Below, piece after piece: positions 1-10,500 of a stretch of DNA of 64,000 nucleotides (positions are counted from its first letter, which is position 1; every line of letters begins with the position of its first letter). Source of the DNA: Crotalaria pallida (lineage: Eukaryota; Streptophyta; Magnoliopsida; Fabales; Fabaceae); contig CM075651.1 in NCBI GenBank assembly GCA_037953625.1, positions 66,636,501 through 66,700,500 of the forward strand, read 5' to 3'. The notes under the pieces were generated by a model. The model was not told the DNA's origin. It saw only the letters and a list, made by a program, of their open reading frames with translations, and ran no database searches. The position numbers were made by a program, and so were the translations under genes.

Positions 1-374
1 AGATCTAGTGTGCATGTGCATGTGCATGTGGAGATTATGAGATCTATTGTGAAAGTGCATGGTTTTGATAATGACAAATGCTTTGATCAAGCTTAAGTCA
101 TGGAAAAGCTCACCAAAAGCACAACAAGCAACTATGATGAAGAGAGAGCAAGCTCATTAGACTCAATATGTGTATTGTTTGTAATATCTTTATTTTGAGT
201 CTTAGAGTTTGATGAGTTTGGGTAGATTTTATTAGAGGGTAGTGAATCTCTATCAAGTGCATGATCATATTATGATTTGAGTATTTCACTTAATCTAAAT
301 CAATAGGTGGCTTAAAGGTTTTAAAGAAAAGGTTTAATTTTGAGAAAACAAGTTTTTAGTTGATTTTTACAGTG

Positions 375-459
375 GTTAATCGATTAACTGGAAGTGCTAA
401 TCGATTAACTGGAAGCAACAGTGCTTAATCGATTAAGTGTGTCTGTTAATCGATTAACA
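375..459. repeat. Cluster of four TTAATCGATTAA palindromes
   Basis: Four perfect palindromes lie within 85 bp: GTTAATCGATTAAC (375-388), TAATCGATTA (398-407), CTTAATCGATTAAG (424-437) and TGTTAATCGATTAACA (444-459, 16 bp). The bases outside the 10 bp core differ between copies but remain complementary. The cluster ends 75 bp upstream of a TATA box. Its function is unknown; it could be a dimeric transcription-factor site array in the LTR promoter. Confidence 0.9.
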
Positions 460-534
460 CGTACAGAACAGCTTTTTAAAATAACTTCTCAGGGCAAAAT
501 TGATTCTAATGCTTTTCTAAACTTTTGGGTATTC

Positions 535-542
535 TATATAAA
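535..542 (+). promoter_or_regulatory. TATA box of the left Copia LTR
   Basis: TATATAAA is followed within about 60 bp by an A/C-start region and a CT-rich leader (590-660), the usual layout of a plant LTR promoter. The palindrome cluster 375-459 lies just upstream. Confidence 0.55.
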
Positions 543-779
543 CCTTTTCCTAATCATTGTGATTAACTAACTTCATTTTCATATCATTTTCTAGAAAGAT
601 CAAAGCCACAATATTCTCTCAACTTTCTCTCTCACTTTCTCAAAAAGATCAAAGTTCTTACTTTTCATATTCTTTGATCAAGAAACCTTTGAATCTCAAA
701 TAATAATTGTTCATAGTTCTTGAAGGAGATTCATTAGGGTATTGTGTTTTGATTTGTGTTGTAATCATTGCAAAGAGGC

Positions 780-930
780 AAACTTTCTACAACAAAGAAG
801 AAGTCTTGGTGGTTGTTCATCAAGCAAGTTGATTTGGAAGTCTTGTATTAACAAGCAAATTGGAAGTCTTGTTGTGAGGAATCAACAAGCAAGTGGAAGC
901 CTTGTTGTGGGGTTATCAACAAGCAAGGGA
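780..930 (+). repeat. Short degenerate tandem repeat in LTR leader
   Basis: The words 'ggaagtcttg' or 'ggaagccttg' and 'caacaagcaag' alternate about every 40-50 bp, four times between 795 and 930. The stretch is open in one frame (742-945, 67 codons), but that is a by-product of the repeat; I see no protein family in it. Confidence 0.5.
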
Positions 931-1100
931 AATAGGTTAGATTAGAAGTTCAATAGGATTGCAAGAAAAGAGTGAGGTATCTCTTGGAGGCTATCAAGAA
1001 GGGAGTCTTGAGAGGCGTATTGGTTGTAATTTGAGAATTCTAATTCCTTATTGAAGAAACTCTCTCTTGTGATAAGAGGGGACTGGATATAGCTCACGGT

Positions 1101-1649
1101 GGTTGTAACATCCCGAATTTTAATCCCAAATATAATTAGAATAATAATAGGATTGGGTAAATGGACTGATAGTTACAAGTCTTAATTAAGTGTTAAAATG
1201 AGAGGTTTAGTGTTAAAAAATGTCTAATAATAGAAAAATAAGGAATAAATGATTTACAGCTAAAACCATAAATTCCACCGTTGGATATGTAGATAAGGGT
1301 CTTAGGAAGCTTGCCTCCAAATTTGAACAAGATCCAACGGTTAACGAAGAAGTTATAGCGCGGTCAACCCAAAGTCAACAAACCCACGCCCAGGCGCTCG
1401 GACTGAATGCATCAGACCCTGGAGAGTAGGGGCTGCGCCCAGGCGCACGGGAGGTCACGCCCAGGCGCGTGGTTAGCGATTGAAGGGGAAAAATCCGATT
1501 TATTGAGGGCAAAACCATCTTTTCACCCCCTTCTTCTGCCTTTAAACACCCAACCCCATTCCCTTCCTCATTTTTCCGCCGCTCCTCTCTCCTCCACAGC
1601 TCCCTCCTTTGACCCGTCGACGCCACCGCGAGCCGCCGCCGCCGCTTGG
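1101..1649 (+). mobile_element. 5' end of a Ty3-type LTR (TGTAACATCC...)
   Basis: It begins TGTAACATCCCGAATTTTAA, like the minus-strand start of the solo LTR 52925-56079 (TGTAACATCCCCAAATTTTA). It shares with that LTR a block around 1275-1365 containing 'ccgttggatat' and 'aagatccaacggt' (minus strand of roughly 55740-55815). A C-rich palindrome-like cluster (1387-1467), a TTTAAA box at 1541-1546 and a CT-rich leader follow in the same order as in the relative. The piece stops at the Copia LTR end at 1650; its continuation is not found. Confidence 0.6.
1387..1467. repeat. Three CGCCCAGGCG imperfect palindromes
   Basis: CGCCCAGGCG occurs at 1387-1396, 1436-1445 and 1458-1467; the middle copy extends to TGCGCCCAGGCGCA (1434-1447). 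The palindrome is broken only at the central bases. It occupies the same place, between the conserved 'ccaacggt' block and the leader, that CGCTTAAGCG occupies in the related LTR 52925-56079. Confidence 0.8.
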
Positions 1650-2461
1650 TGTTAATCAATTACGTGCTATCTCTGATATTCTATGTTAATTGATTGATTT
1701 TTCGTTTTCGATTGAAAAAGTGATTTTTTCTGTTTCTGCAGTGAATAATCAATTATCCATTTGTCATAATCAATTATCTGAAAACTTTCTGTCAGATGAT
1801 AATCGATTATCACCTGTCATAATCGATTATCAGTTTCATATTTTGTGAAAATCGTTCGTTTTAATTGTTTCAATTTGTTTTATTCGAAAATCTTTCAAGG
1901 TTTCTTTAACACCTATTCAACCCCCCCCTTCTAGTTGTTCTCCTAGTGTTCTTTAGTTATTTCATCCACCGATTGTAGTCACCAACAAGCGGCGTCGTAC
2001 TGTTGATTGTTGAAGAAGATGAACAGTGTTGCCGAGATTGACATTTGTTCGAACTTTGGCATTTGTTCGAGCTTGGGGACTTGAATAGCGGATCTGATCG
2101 AACCTTGGTCGAGCTGATCTTTCGGAGACTGCCTTGCACTGAGCGATAGCTCGGATTGATCACTTCCGAGCATGCCTGAGCGTAAGCTGAGCTGCTCCGA
2201 CTTTATCAACATACAACAATCCGATCTTTAGTCTTCCGAGCAAGAACACCGAGCGCATCCTGACTTTGTCATCACTATGATCGGATTCATTTGTTTTCGT
2301 CAATTTCCAAGATCTGAGATACTTCATAGCATACCGAGCTGATTCACCAATGGCCGAGCTGATACAACATACTGAGCATATATACTTGTCTTCATCTAAA
2401 CCTTGGCCGAGAATCGATCTCATGATTTATTTGTCTTCACCAAAATCTCTTTGATTCAACA
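1650..2461 (-). repeat. 3' LTR of the minus-strand Copia element
   Basis: On the minus strand it begins TGTTGAATC directly after a purine tract (2463-2475) and ends ...TTGATTAACA at 1650, giving TGTT...AACA termini. It contains a run of eight G followed by TTGAATAGGTGTT (minus strand, near 1905-1930), a phrase common in SIRE/Maximus-type elements, and palindromes GATAATCGATTATC (1798-1811) and ATAATCGATTAT (1819-1830). The 3' boundary at 1650 is inferred from the termini only, because the second LTR is absent. Confidence 0.5.
1745..1830. repeat. ATAATCGATTAT palindromes in Copia LTR
   Basis: Two perfect palindromes (1798-1811, 14 bp; 1819-1830, 12 bp) are preceded by two near-palindromes of the form TAATCAATTAT (from 1745 and from 1767). 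The word matches that of the separate Copia LTR at 375-459 in its core (TAATCGATTA). Confidence 0.85.
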
Positions 2462-2462
2462 A

Positions 2463-2902
2463 TCTCCCTCTTTTTGATGATGACAAATGCTTGTTGATTT
2501 TGTGCGGTTCTCCTGAATGAATGCTCACAAATCTACTTGGAAATCTTTCTCCCCCTTTTTGGAAATCTACTTGGAAATCTGTAGAGCTGCTCCGGAAACA
2601 CTCCTCCTAGATTTATGCTCGAAAAATCTGAAACACCAAAATTAACACCTTTCTCCCCCTGTAACGCTGTGACAACAAAAACACAAAAATAACACCTTTC
2701 TCCCCCTTTTGGCATGATCAAAAAGGAGCCGAAGAATTAAGCATATTGCCAAAAGAGTGGTAGGAAGTATATTCCGAGAATAAACTAGAGAGCAGGCAAA
2801 ATAAAAAAATGTCACATGTTGTACCACTTGTTGAAAAACATATATATTCTTGCCTTACTCCCCCTAACGATAATACGCTCGGAAAATACAACCTTTCTCC
2901 CC
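2463..2902 (-). promoter_or_regulatory. Array of polypurine-tract-like sequences
   Basis: On the minus strand G5 purine tracts of the form AAAAGGGGGAGAAA recur at 2548-2560, 2651-2660, 2697-2710, 2857-2864 and 2894-2902, besides the LTR-adjacent tract at 2463-2475 (AAAAAGAGGGAGA). The last one would be the plus-strand primer used in reverse transcription; the upstream copies look like duplicated PPT units, the neighbours at 2651 and 2697 sharing 'aggtgtta' context. Confidence 0.6.
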
Positions 2903-3046
2903 CAGAATATAGATCGAAAGAAAAATGAGGAGAATTTTCAAGCTTTTCAAAAAGATTAACAAATACTTGAATAAATAAAAGAGATCCGAGCAATTTTTCA
3001 TTGACATAAGACTTTATTTTGGGCGATTGAAAACACTGACCGACCA

Positions 3047-3523
3047 TTAGCTTATACTAGATTCATCTAGAATGTCGAGTTCCCTTCTGATATGAAAGTG
3101 AGTATTTCTCGGCAGAGGTTTTGTAAAAATGTCGGCTAATTGATTTTCAGTGCTTACAAATTCAATAACACAATCACCTCTTTGAACATGATCTCGTAAA
3201 AAGTGGTGTCTTATTTCAATGTGTTTTGTCCGAGAGTGATACACAAGATTCTTATTTAGGTTGATTGCACTTGTATTGTCACATTTGATAGGAATGTGAT
3301 CCAATTTCAAGCCGAAGTCCGACAGTTGTTGCTTCATCCAAAGGATTTGAGCACAGTAGCTGCGGGCTGCAATGTATTTTGCTTCTGCGGTGGAAAGAGC
3401 AACACAAGCTTGCTTTTTAGAAAACCATGACACTAGAGAACTTCCCAAAAGATGACAAGTTCCACTAGTGCTTTTTCGGTCAAGCTTGCATCCCGCAAAA
3501 TCAGAATCAGAATATCCGACCAA
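3047..3523 (-). pseudogene. Copia RNase H domain
   Basis: This is the RNase H part of a Copia polyprotein, which removes RNA from the RNA:DNA hybrid during reverse transcription. Visible motifs are YSDSDFAG (first catalytic Asp) near the N-end, STAEAKY (catalytic Glu motif; the family usually has STAEAEY), DNTSAI, and KHIEIRHHFLRD followed by the C-terminal DIFTKPLP. The 158-codon frame is open to the natural C-terminus but is out of register with the RT upstream. The substitution Glu to Lys in the second position of the EAE motif may be neutral, since the first Glu is kept. Confidence 0.85.
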
Positions 3524-3646
3524 ACTAAGATTAGCATCACTCGGATAAAACAGACCAATGTTCTCGGTTCCTTTTAAATATTTAAATATTCGTTTAACAG
3601 ATGATAAATGTGATTCCTTCGGATTAGCTTGAAACCGAGCACACTT

Positions 3647-4668
3647 TCAAACGCTGAACATTATATCAGGCTGAGATGCAGTTAAATACAGAAGACTTCC
3701 TATCATGCCTCTATATTTACTAACATCTACCGACTTACCTAACTCATCCTTGTCGAGATAGCAGGAGGTACTCATCGGCGTTGTTGCATTCTTGCAATTT
3801 TCCATGCCGAACTTCCTTAGGAGCTCTTTGTAGTATTTTTCTTGATGCACAAAGATGCCTCCTTCGGATTTCTTTACTTGAAGGACGAGGAAGAATGTGA
3901 GTTATCCCATCATCGACATCTCGAATTCACCTTTCATTAGAGCTGAGAATTTCTTACATAGAGACATATTAGTAGCACCGAAAATTATATCATCAACATA
4001 AATTTTTACTAATAAAATGTCCTTTTTATAGATTTAAATATGAATAAAGTAGTGTTGACCTTCCCTCTTTCAAAGCTTTGTTCTAAAAGAAAGGAACTTA
4101 GCTAATCGTACCAAGCCCGAGGAGATTGTTTCAATCCGTAAAGAGCCTTTTTAAGTTTATAAACATGATTCGGAAATTCATGGCTCTCAAAACCGGGAGG
4201 TTGTTTCACATAGACTTCTTCATTTATAAATCCATTTAAGAAAGCACTCTTGACATCCATTTGATACAGGGTGAATTTCATTATAGATGCAAAAGCAAGA
4301 AGAATTCGGATTGCTTCAAGTCGAGCAACCGGAGCAAAGGTCTCGTCATAATAGATACCTTCCTCTTGGTTGTAGCCTTGAGCAACGAGTTTCGCTTTGT
4401 TTCGGATAATTATCCCTGATTCATCCATTTTATTTCTAAAAATCCATTTTGTGCCGATTATAGTATGATCATCGGGCTTAGGAACTAGCTCCCAAACATC
4501 ATTTCTGATGAATTGACTTAGCTCGTCTTGCATAGCAATAGCCCAATGTTCATCCTCAATCGCTTTCTGAACAGAATAAGGTTCAATTTGAGAAACAAAA
4601 GAGACAAAATTGCAAAAATTTTGAATTGACCGACGAGTTAAAACTCCCTTTGATATATCACCGAGCAC
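3647..4668 (-). pseudogene. Copia reverse transcriptase (broken)
   Basis: The N-terminal half (4668-4102) carries the family sequence from VWELVPKP and GTKWIFRNK through FAPVARLEAIR, QMDVKSAFLNG and KALYGLKQSPRAWYD. A frame break near 4100 precedes the catalytic box, YVDDIIFG, readable around 4020-3965 in another frame. The C-terminal thumb (3850-3647: MHQEKYYKELLRKFGM, MIGSLLYLTASQPDIMF) follows after another break. All key residues are recognisable, so the breaks are recent-looking indels, but the enzyme cannot be made. Confidence 0.85.
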
Positions 4669-4698
4669 ATTCTCGATCAGATGGTTCTTGTTTGTTTT

Positions 4699-5895
4699 CT
4701 AGGCAGGAGGGAGATCGTCCCTTCGAGCTACGATATAAGGTATTACAATTTTGTCTTTTTGAGCTCCATCTCCAGTTATGATCGGTGCATCATTAGTGAG
4801 CTCGACTCTTGAGTTTTCCAGAATTCCTGCACTTTTTACACAACTCAAGGTATCTCCTTTCGGAGACTCATCAAATACCACATGTATAGATTCTTCCATA
4901 GTGGAAGTTCGTTTATTGAACACTCGATAAGCTTTACTTCGAGTAGAATAACCCAAGAATATACCTTCATCGGCTTTTGATTCAAATTTTCTGAGATGTT
5001 CTTTTCCATTGTTTAAAATAAAAACTTTGCATCCAAAAGCATGAAAGTAATATATATTCGGCTTTCTACCCTTGTAAAGTTCATAGGGCGTTTTCTTTAA
5101 GATAGGCCGAGAGAGCACTCGGTTTAATACATGACAAGCAGTATTAACCGCATCCGCCCAAAAATAATGAGGCACTTGTGATTCATTCAGTATAGTCCGA
5201 GCCAGTTCCTGAAGAACTCGGTTTTTCCGTTCCACGACTCCGTTTTGATCGGGAGTTCGTTGAGCTGAAAATTGATGCTCAATGCCGAACTTAGAACAAA
5301 ACTTATCAAATTTGTGATTCTCGAACTCGCCGCCATGGTCTGTTCGGATAACAATTACTTTTTGGTTTAGTTGATTTTGGATTCGTTTGACTAGCTCTTT
5401 GAAGCTTTGAAAAGTATCACTTTTTGCAGCTAAAAATAAAGTCCAAGTAAATCTAGAGAATTCATCGACAATCACTAAGGCATAGTAGTTTCCACCAAAG
5501 ATTTTTACTTGCGATAGTCCGAACAAGTCCATATGAAGCAATTCTAATGGCCGAGTTGTTGAAACCATCATTTTAGATGAAAATTTATTTTTGGTTTGTT
5601 TACACTTTTTACAAGAAATGCAAACACCTTCTATATCAAATTTTAGCTTTGGTAGGTCGACCACTAAGTCTTTGGATTGAAGTTTCTTTAACTGATTTAC
5701 ATTTATGTGAGCAGTTTGACGATGCCATAACCAAATATCGTTCTCTTGGCAGGTAGAGACCAGAGAAGAAATTTCATTTAAATCTACCAAATAAGTATTG
5801 TTTGATCTTTGTCCCACAAATTTGATCGAATTGTCTTTGTCACTTTTAATAAAGCAGTGAGTGAAGGTAAAAAAAGACATGATTACCGATATCAC
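4699..5895 (-). pseudogene. Copia integrase
   Basis: This open segment of 398 codons holds the pre-integrase zinc-binding region (HRQTAHIN followed by CISCKKCKQ, an HHCC arrangement) and the integrase core with the three catalytic acidic residues in LLHMDLFG, RTDHGGEFE and PDQNGVVERKN. The C-terminal HAFGCKVF and GIFLGYSTRSKAYRVFN blocks are typical of Copia. It is the best preserved part of the element, but it is separated from the protease upstream by stops and from the RT downstream by a stop and frame change. Confidence 0.85.
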
Positions 5896-5910
5896 AAAGT
5901 TGGCTAATGC

Positions 5911-6126
5911 TCAAGAGATAATCAGATCGGAAGAATTTCCGATTTTACCTTGAACATATAAAACATTTTCGATAATCAGGTCGGAAGAATTTCCGATTTT
6001 ACCTTCACCCAGAATTTTACCTCGGTTGTTGTCTCCATAAGTGACATAACCTTTTTCTTTTGGACTAAGCTCGGTAAAGTGTTGCTTATCTCCAGTCATG
6101 TGCTTCGAACATCCACTGTCCAGATA
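5911..6126 (-). pseudogene. Copia protease end with internal duplication
   Basis: Minus-strand reading gives YLDSGCSKHMTGD just upstream of 6099, the Copia aspartic protease active site (D-S-G), preceded by a stop. Downstream the block GKIGNSSDLII appears twice because about 35 bp are repeated with a 54 bp offset (5917 and 5971). 54 bp is 18 codons, so the duplication kept the frame. Confidence 0.7.
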
Positions 6127-6339
6127 CTACCGATTTTCCTTTGTTCGGAATCACACCTACAAAACAGATATTACTTGTTCATTTTGGGTACCCAAACAGT
6201 TTTGGGTCCCTGTCGGTTAGTGTAGGGATTTTCTCCCTTGATAATCCAAACATATGAGCCGTCGGCCACACCATATCATCTAATTTTACATTCATTTGGC
6301 GTATGTCCGAGAATGCCACAGTAAGAACATGTCGGCTTT

Positions 6340-7569
6340 TTAGAATGCTTTATATTTGAAAATGAGCCGACTTTCCGAAATGTTTTCTTTTTGGCATGTG
6401 TAACCGAGACCCGTTTTGTTTGAATTGTTTCTTTGTTCAACAAGTAATCGGTTTAACATCCTATCACTTCTTGAAAAGGTTGCATTAGTAGTTTTTAAAT
6501 TTTGAATTTCTTTTTCATAGTTAATGCAACTTTCACAGTTTTGATTTTTCAAGGAAGTGATAGTATGTTCTAAAAAATCATTACTGCTTTTCAATTTTTC
6601 AATGCATTTTTCCAATTCGAGAACTTGCTCTTTATGGTTTGAAATATTTCTTTTCTGCTTAGCATAGCTCTTTGCAATTTTCTTGAAATCGGATTGCATT
6701 TCAGTGTAAGCAGTATATAATTCCTCATAATCATCGAGTTTGGACTCAGTATCAGATTTAGTATCCGAGAATACCTCATTTTCATGCACAGTTGAGCCGA
6801 ACGCCGAGCTTGGAGAAGCTTCTTCATCATGTCTTCCCATTAAGCACAGATTATCAAATCCTGTCTCGGTAGAGCCGTGGTCCAAGCTTGGTGAGACTTC
6901 AACGTCATATTTACCCATTAAGCATAGGTTCACCTTCTCTTCATCGTCTGACGAGCTAGATTCTGAGCTTTCACTCACTTCGGGTGTATCCCAGACGATG
7001 TAAGCTCTCTTCGGTTTAGGGTCCTTGCCTTTCTTCTTTTCTGCGCTGCCTCTCTTCAGCAACTTGGGACAGTAAGATTTTATATGTCCCAGTTCACCGC
7101 ATTCATGGCACCTGATTTTGTCTTTTGAGCTTGTGCCTTGGTTTTTAAAATTTCTTCTGTTTTTGAAGAATTTTCCGAACTTTTTGACCATAAGTCCGAG
7201 GGTTTCCTCATCCATGTCTGAACTAGAGTCGTTGTCCGAGGAGACTTTGGTCGACTTAGTTGAGGCCTTGAGTGAGATCCCCTTCTTCTTCTTCTTGTCG
7301 GATTCTTCATGCATTGTCAAACGTCCGAGCTCCATCTCATGCTCTTGAAGTTTGCCGAACAATGTTTCCATATCCATGGTGTCTAGATCTTTTGATTCCA
7401 TAATGGCAGTGACCTTCGGCTGCCATTCCCTGCTCAGACATCTCAACACTTTGTTAATGACTTCGGCATTTTGAAAAGTTTTGCCGAGAGCAATAAGATG
7501 GTTTATGAGATTTAGGTACATGCATGTGATTTTGACTAAAAAGATTTTTACTCTCTTAATAATCATCAC
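6340..7569 (-). pseudogene. Copia gag, N-terminus missing
   Basis: The 409-codon frame encodes the C-terminal part of the UBN2-type gag capsid (EVINKVLRCLSREWQPKV, LFGKLQEHEMEL), a basic region and one zinc knuckle CHECGELGHIKSYC (CX2CX4HX4C), followed by an acidic serine-rich segment and a coiled-coil-like region. The authentic sequence begins about 20 residues in (LNLINHLIALGKTF). The first residues arise from the junction, so the gag was cut by deletion or by an insertion at about 7560. Confidence 0.8.
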
Positions 7570-10500
7570 GGTTTTACAAGGAAATTAAGGAAACATGTTT
7601 TTGGAAAAATAATTTCCCTTAACTTGATTCATGTTTGGTAATTTTGCATGTTGATTTCTTTTGATTCAAAGACTTTTAAAACAACATAATTAAAATAAAA
7701 ACTTAATTTGAAGAAAAGATACTTTTGAATTGTGTGTGAAAAGGGTGCATGGTTTGATTCATGACTTTTGATGTTTGGAAAAGCGAACCAAAAGCCTTGT
7801 TTTTGTCAAATGGAGGTCCGACCTATACCTAGGAGTTAGACTAGGACCCTTTTTCATGAAAAGACATAAAGATAATGAGTGTGCTTTCTAAACTAATGCT
7901 AAGTCAAAATTGTTTGGAAAAGGTGTTGTGATTGTTAATTTTCTATTTTGTCTTGCGTTGATAGTAAAGGAAATAAATGAACTAATTGAATAAAGGTGTG
8001 TGTGTATTTAGTTGTGAACCAGAGGAAGAGTAAATAAATTCCTTTCATAAAGAAGAAAATAATTGCATGATTTGGTGTGTTTTATGATACATGAATCTTG
8101 CTTTGAATTGTGATAATTTTCGGTCAAATTAGGTTTAAGAAGAAGTTTTGTGTTTGAATGACTATGTATGTGTATTCGGTTTAAGTATACCTAAATGTTT
8201 TTGTTTTATAAGAATGAAATGATTTTGAAAGTAATTATGTGCCGAGTGACTAAATTAAGCGGTTGATTATGAACATGTTTATTTGAGAATGAATGTTTGT
8301 TTGTGATTTAATTGAATGATTGAATAAATGTTTATGTGGCTTGAATGATTTATCAAAATGTGTTGTTGATCGTATATGTAATTAGTTTGAATTTGATTTG
8401 ATGTGACTTACTTGAGTTTTGAAGAATTAATATTGGACTAAAAAGTATTTGAAACAAAAAGAGTTTTTCTTTTCGATGTTTTCGGATTTTTATTAAATGT
8501 TTGTAAAACCCTTCTTTGCTGTCCCAGTTTGTTTAAAGATGTTTTTGGATTTCTAGAATTGAGTCCATGAGACTCAAAGTTTGGTTTTCAAGTAGTAAAT
8601 TGATTTTAGAAAAACCCGGATTGAAACCGGTGAATTTTTCGGTGTTTTCAAAGTTGATTTAGGTGCTGTCCAAAACGGACCAGCCACTATAATAAATGAT
8701 TTAAATCACTTTACGAAATGTTTTCAAAAGGGTTTTTGAAAGTACTTAAGGTATTATAAATATCTGAGTTGTTTGAAAGAAAACGGTTATGTTTTAAGTT
8801 TTTCCGACGAGGAATGAGAAGTGTCTAAGTTATGGGAAAGATTTTCATAATATAAGTTAATAACATAAGCGTATTTTATTTAGTACGAGGAATTGGAAAG
8901 ACGAGGGATTGGGGCAGCCGGCGGCACAAAGGATCCAAGGAGATGGTACGCATTTAATAGCTGGACCTCAGGTGAGAGAGAAGCTTTCCTAAGGCACCGT
9001 GGTAGTTAGGTGATATATTAGGACGTTCCGTATCATCTCAAAGATCGGAACTTAGTGGTTGGAGTCAGTAGTATACGTGGCAATTGTTTGTGTTGTGTGG
9101 CCACTTATACGAAGGTGACGAAGACTACAATGCTATTGTGTGATGTTGTGTGATGGCTTTTATTTATTCAATTATGTCTGATGATACTTATTGCTGTTAA
9201 TTTAAATAAGTAATACGCTGATGGACGTCTGTTACGTCCTGAAGATAGAAAAGAAATAAATAAGACTGGGGCATAAAGACCTAATGAGAAAGAAATGATG
9301 ACTGGAAAAAAGCATGTGTTGGAAAAGAAAGAAAGAGTTGAGATTGGGGAATGAATGAATGAGAATGTTTGAGAACGAGCCAGAGCTGGGGAGAGTGATG
9401 TTGTTTGTTGGAAAGGAGACGTGATTTGAGCGGAGCGGGGCTCCTTTGTTTTTGGTTTTAGACTAGGAACTAGTGTCGAGTTGAGCTTGCTCCTCCATTA
9501 GAGCTCAGCAAAGTTGTATTTCTTAAAAAGGTTTTTGAAAAGGTTTTTATTTTTGAAAAGCTCTTTAAAGGAATTTTGAAAAGTTTGTTAGAAAGATATT
9601 TTTGAAAAGATTTTTGAAAAGCGATTTTGAAAAGGTTGTGAAAGAAGTTTTTGAAAAGATTTGGGAAAAGAAGTTTGTGAAAAGAGATTTTTGTAAAGAG
9701 TGGTGAAAGGAAATTTTTGGAAAAGGTTGGTGAAAGGAAGTTTTAGAAAATAGCTTCACGGAAAGAGGTTTTGAAAAGGAGTATAAAAAGTATTGTCAGA
9801 AAAGCTTTTGAAATGAAATTTTATGAAAGATTTGGAAAGAAGGTTTTATGAAAAAGTTGTGAAATGATATCTTGGTGAAAGCTTTTGTAAGGTTGTTTTG
9901 AGGAAGGATTGATGAATGAGATTGTGACCAGAGATGCGAGTTCATTGTTGTGATCCCAGCTCTGTGCTATGTGAGATGTGATGAGAGAAAGTTCGTGCAA
10001 AGTTAGTGGTCGGGACTCATTGAAGGGTTGCACGAAGGATGGGCCGACCGTAGGTTAATTATAATAAGCTAAAAGACTTTAAAAGACACACGCGGTGAGG
10101 CATGAGAGTGCGAAGTAGTGGAGAGGAAGGAACGATAAGTATCTGCGGATACTTAGGACGAGATTGCATTAGGGGAGGACGATGACGGTGAAACGTCAAG
10201 AAGTCTAGAGTATGTTTTCTAGGCAGAACGAACTCCACATGTGGCGCACTAACGTGGTGGGGACTGGGTCTAATGTCGTGGTAAGTTCTGCGGGCCCACT
10301 AGAAATATACTGTCGCCCCCTAGATTGCAAATCGAGAACAGTGAGAGGGACTGGAGTGGGGCATCTTGTTTGCCACTGCGAGGCAGTGAGCCATGATTAT
10401 TATGAATTGATATTATTGAGGCTGAGTCCTCCTGGTCTGGGACCATTTGATGTGACAGCTGTCGTGCCCACACGGTAAAGGTCCTGTACTCCTGTTTGCT

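Larger units (their letters stand above)
1..1100 (+). mobile_element. Copia (SIRE/Maximus-like) LTR, truncated
   Basis: The stretch reads like the LTR of a SIRE/Maximus-type Copia element on the plus strand. A U3-like AT-rich part is followed by a cluster of palindromes (375-459), a TATA box (535-542), a CT-rich leader (590-660) and a 3' part ending in a 'gactggatatagctcacggtgg' type phrase that resembles the R-U5 end of SIRE LTRs (split here: gactggatat, agctcacggtgg). It stops where a Ty3-type LTR begins (TGTAACATCC at 1101), so the U5 end and all internal sequence are missing. The left end runs off the window. The opposite-strand Copia element at 1650-7569 has a different LTR, so this is a separate insertion. 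Confidence 0.55.
1650..7569 (-). mobile_element. Copia retrotransposon (SIRE/Maximus-like), 5'-truncated
   Basis: In minus-strand order the element holds gag (7569-6340), protease (about 6125-5911), integrase (5895-4699), RT (4668 to about 3647), RNase H (3523-3047), a run of polypurine tracts (2902-2463) and one 3' LTR (2461-1650). The order PR-IN-RT-RH is diagnostic of Copia, and the long 3' segment with several PPTs and the large gag fit the SIRE/Maximus branch. The gag N-terminus, the PBS and the 5' LTR are gone; sequence of an unrelated LTR starts at 7570. Several frameshifts and stops make it inactive. Confidence 0.85.

Noticed and set aside
2463..3046. Envelope-like extra ORF of a SIRE element
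   Set aside because: The 580 bp between RNase H and LTR hold PPT-like tracts and short frames without transmembrane or coiled-coil features.
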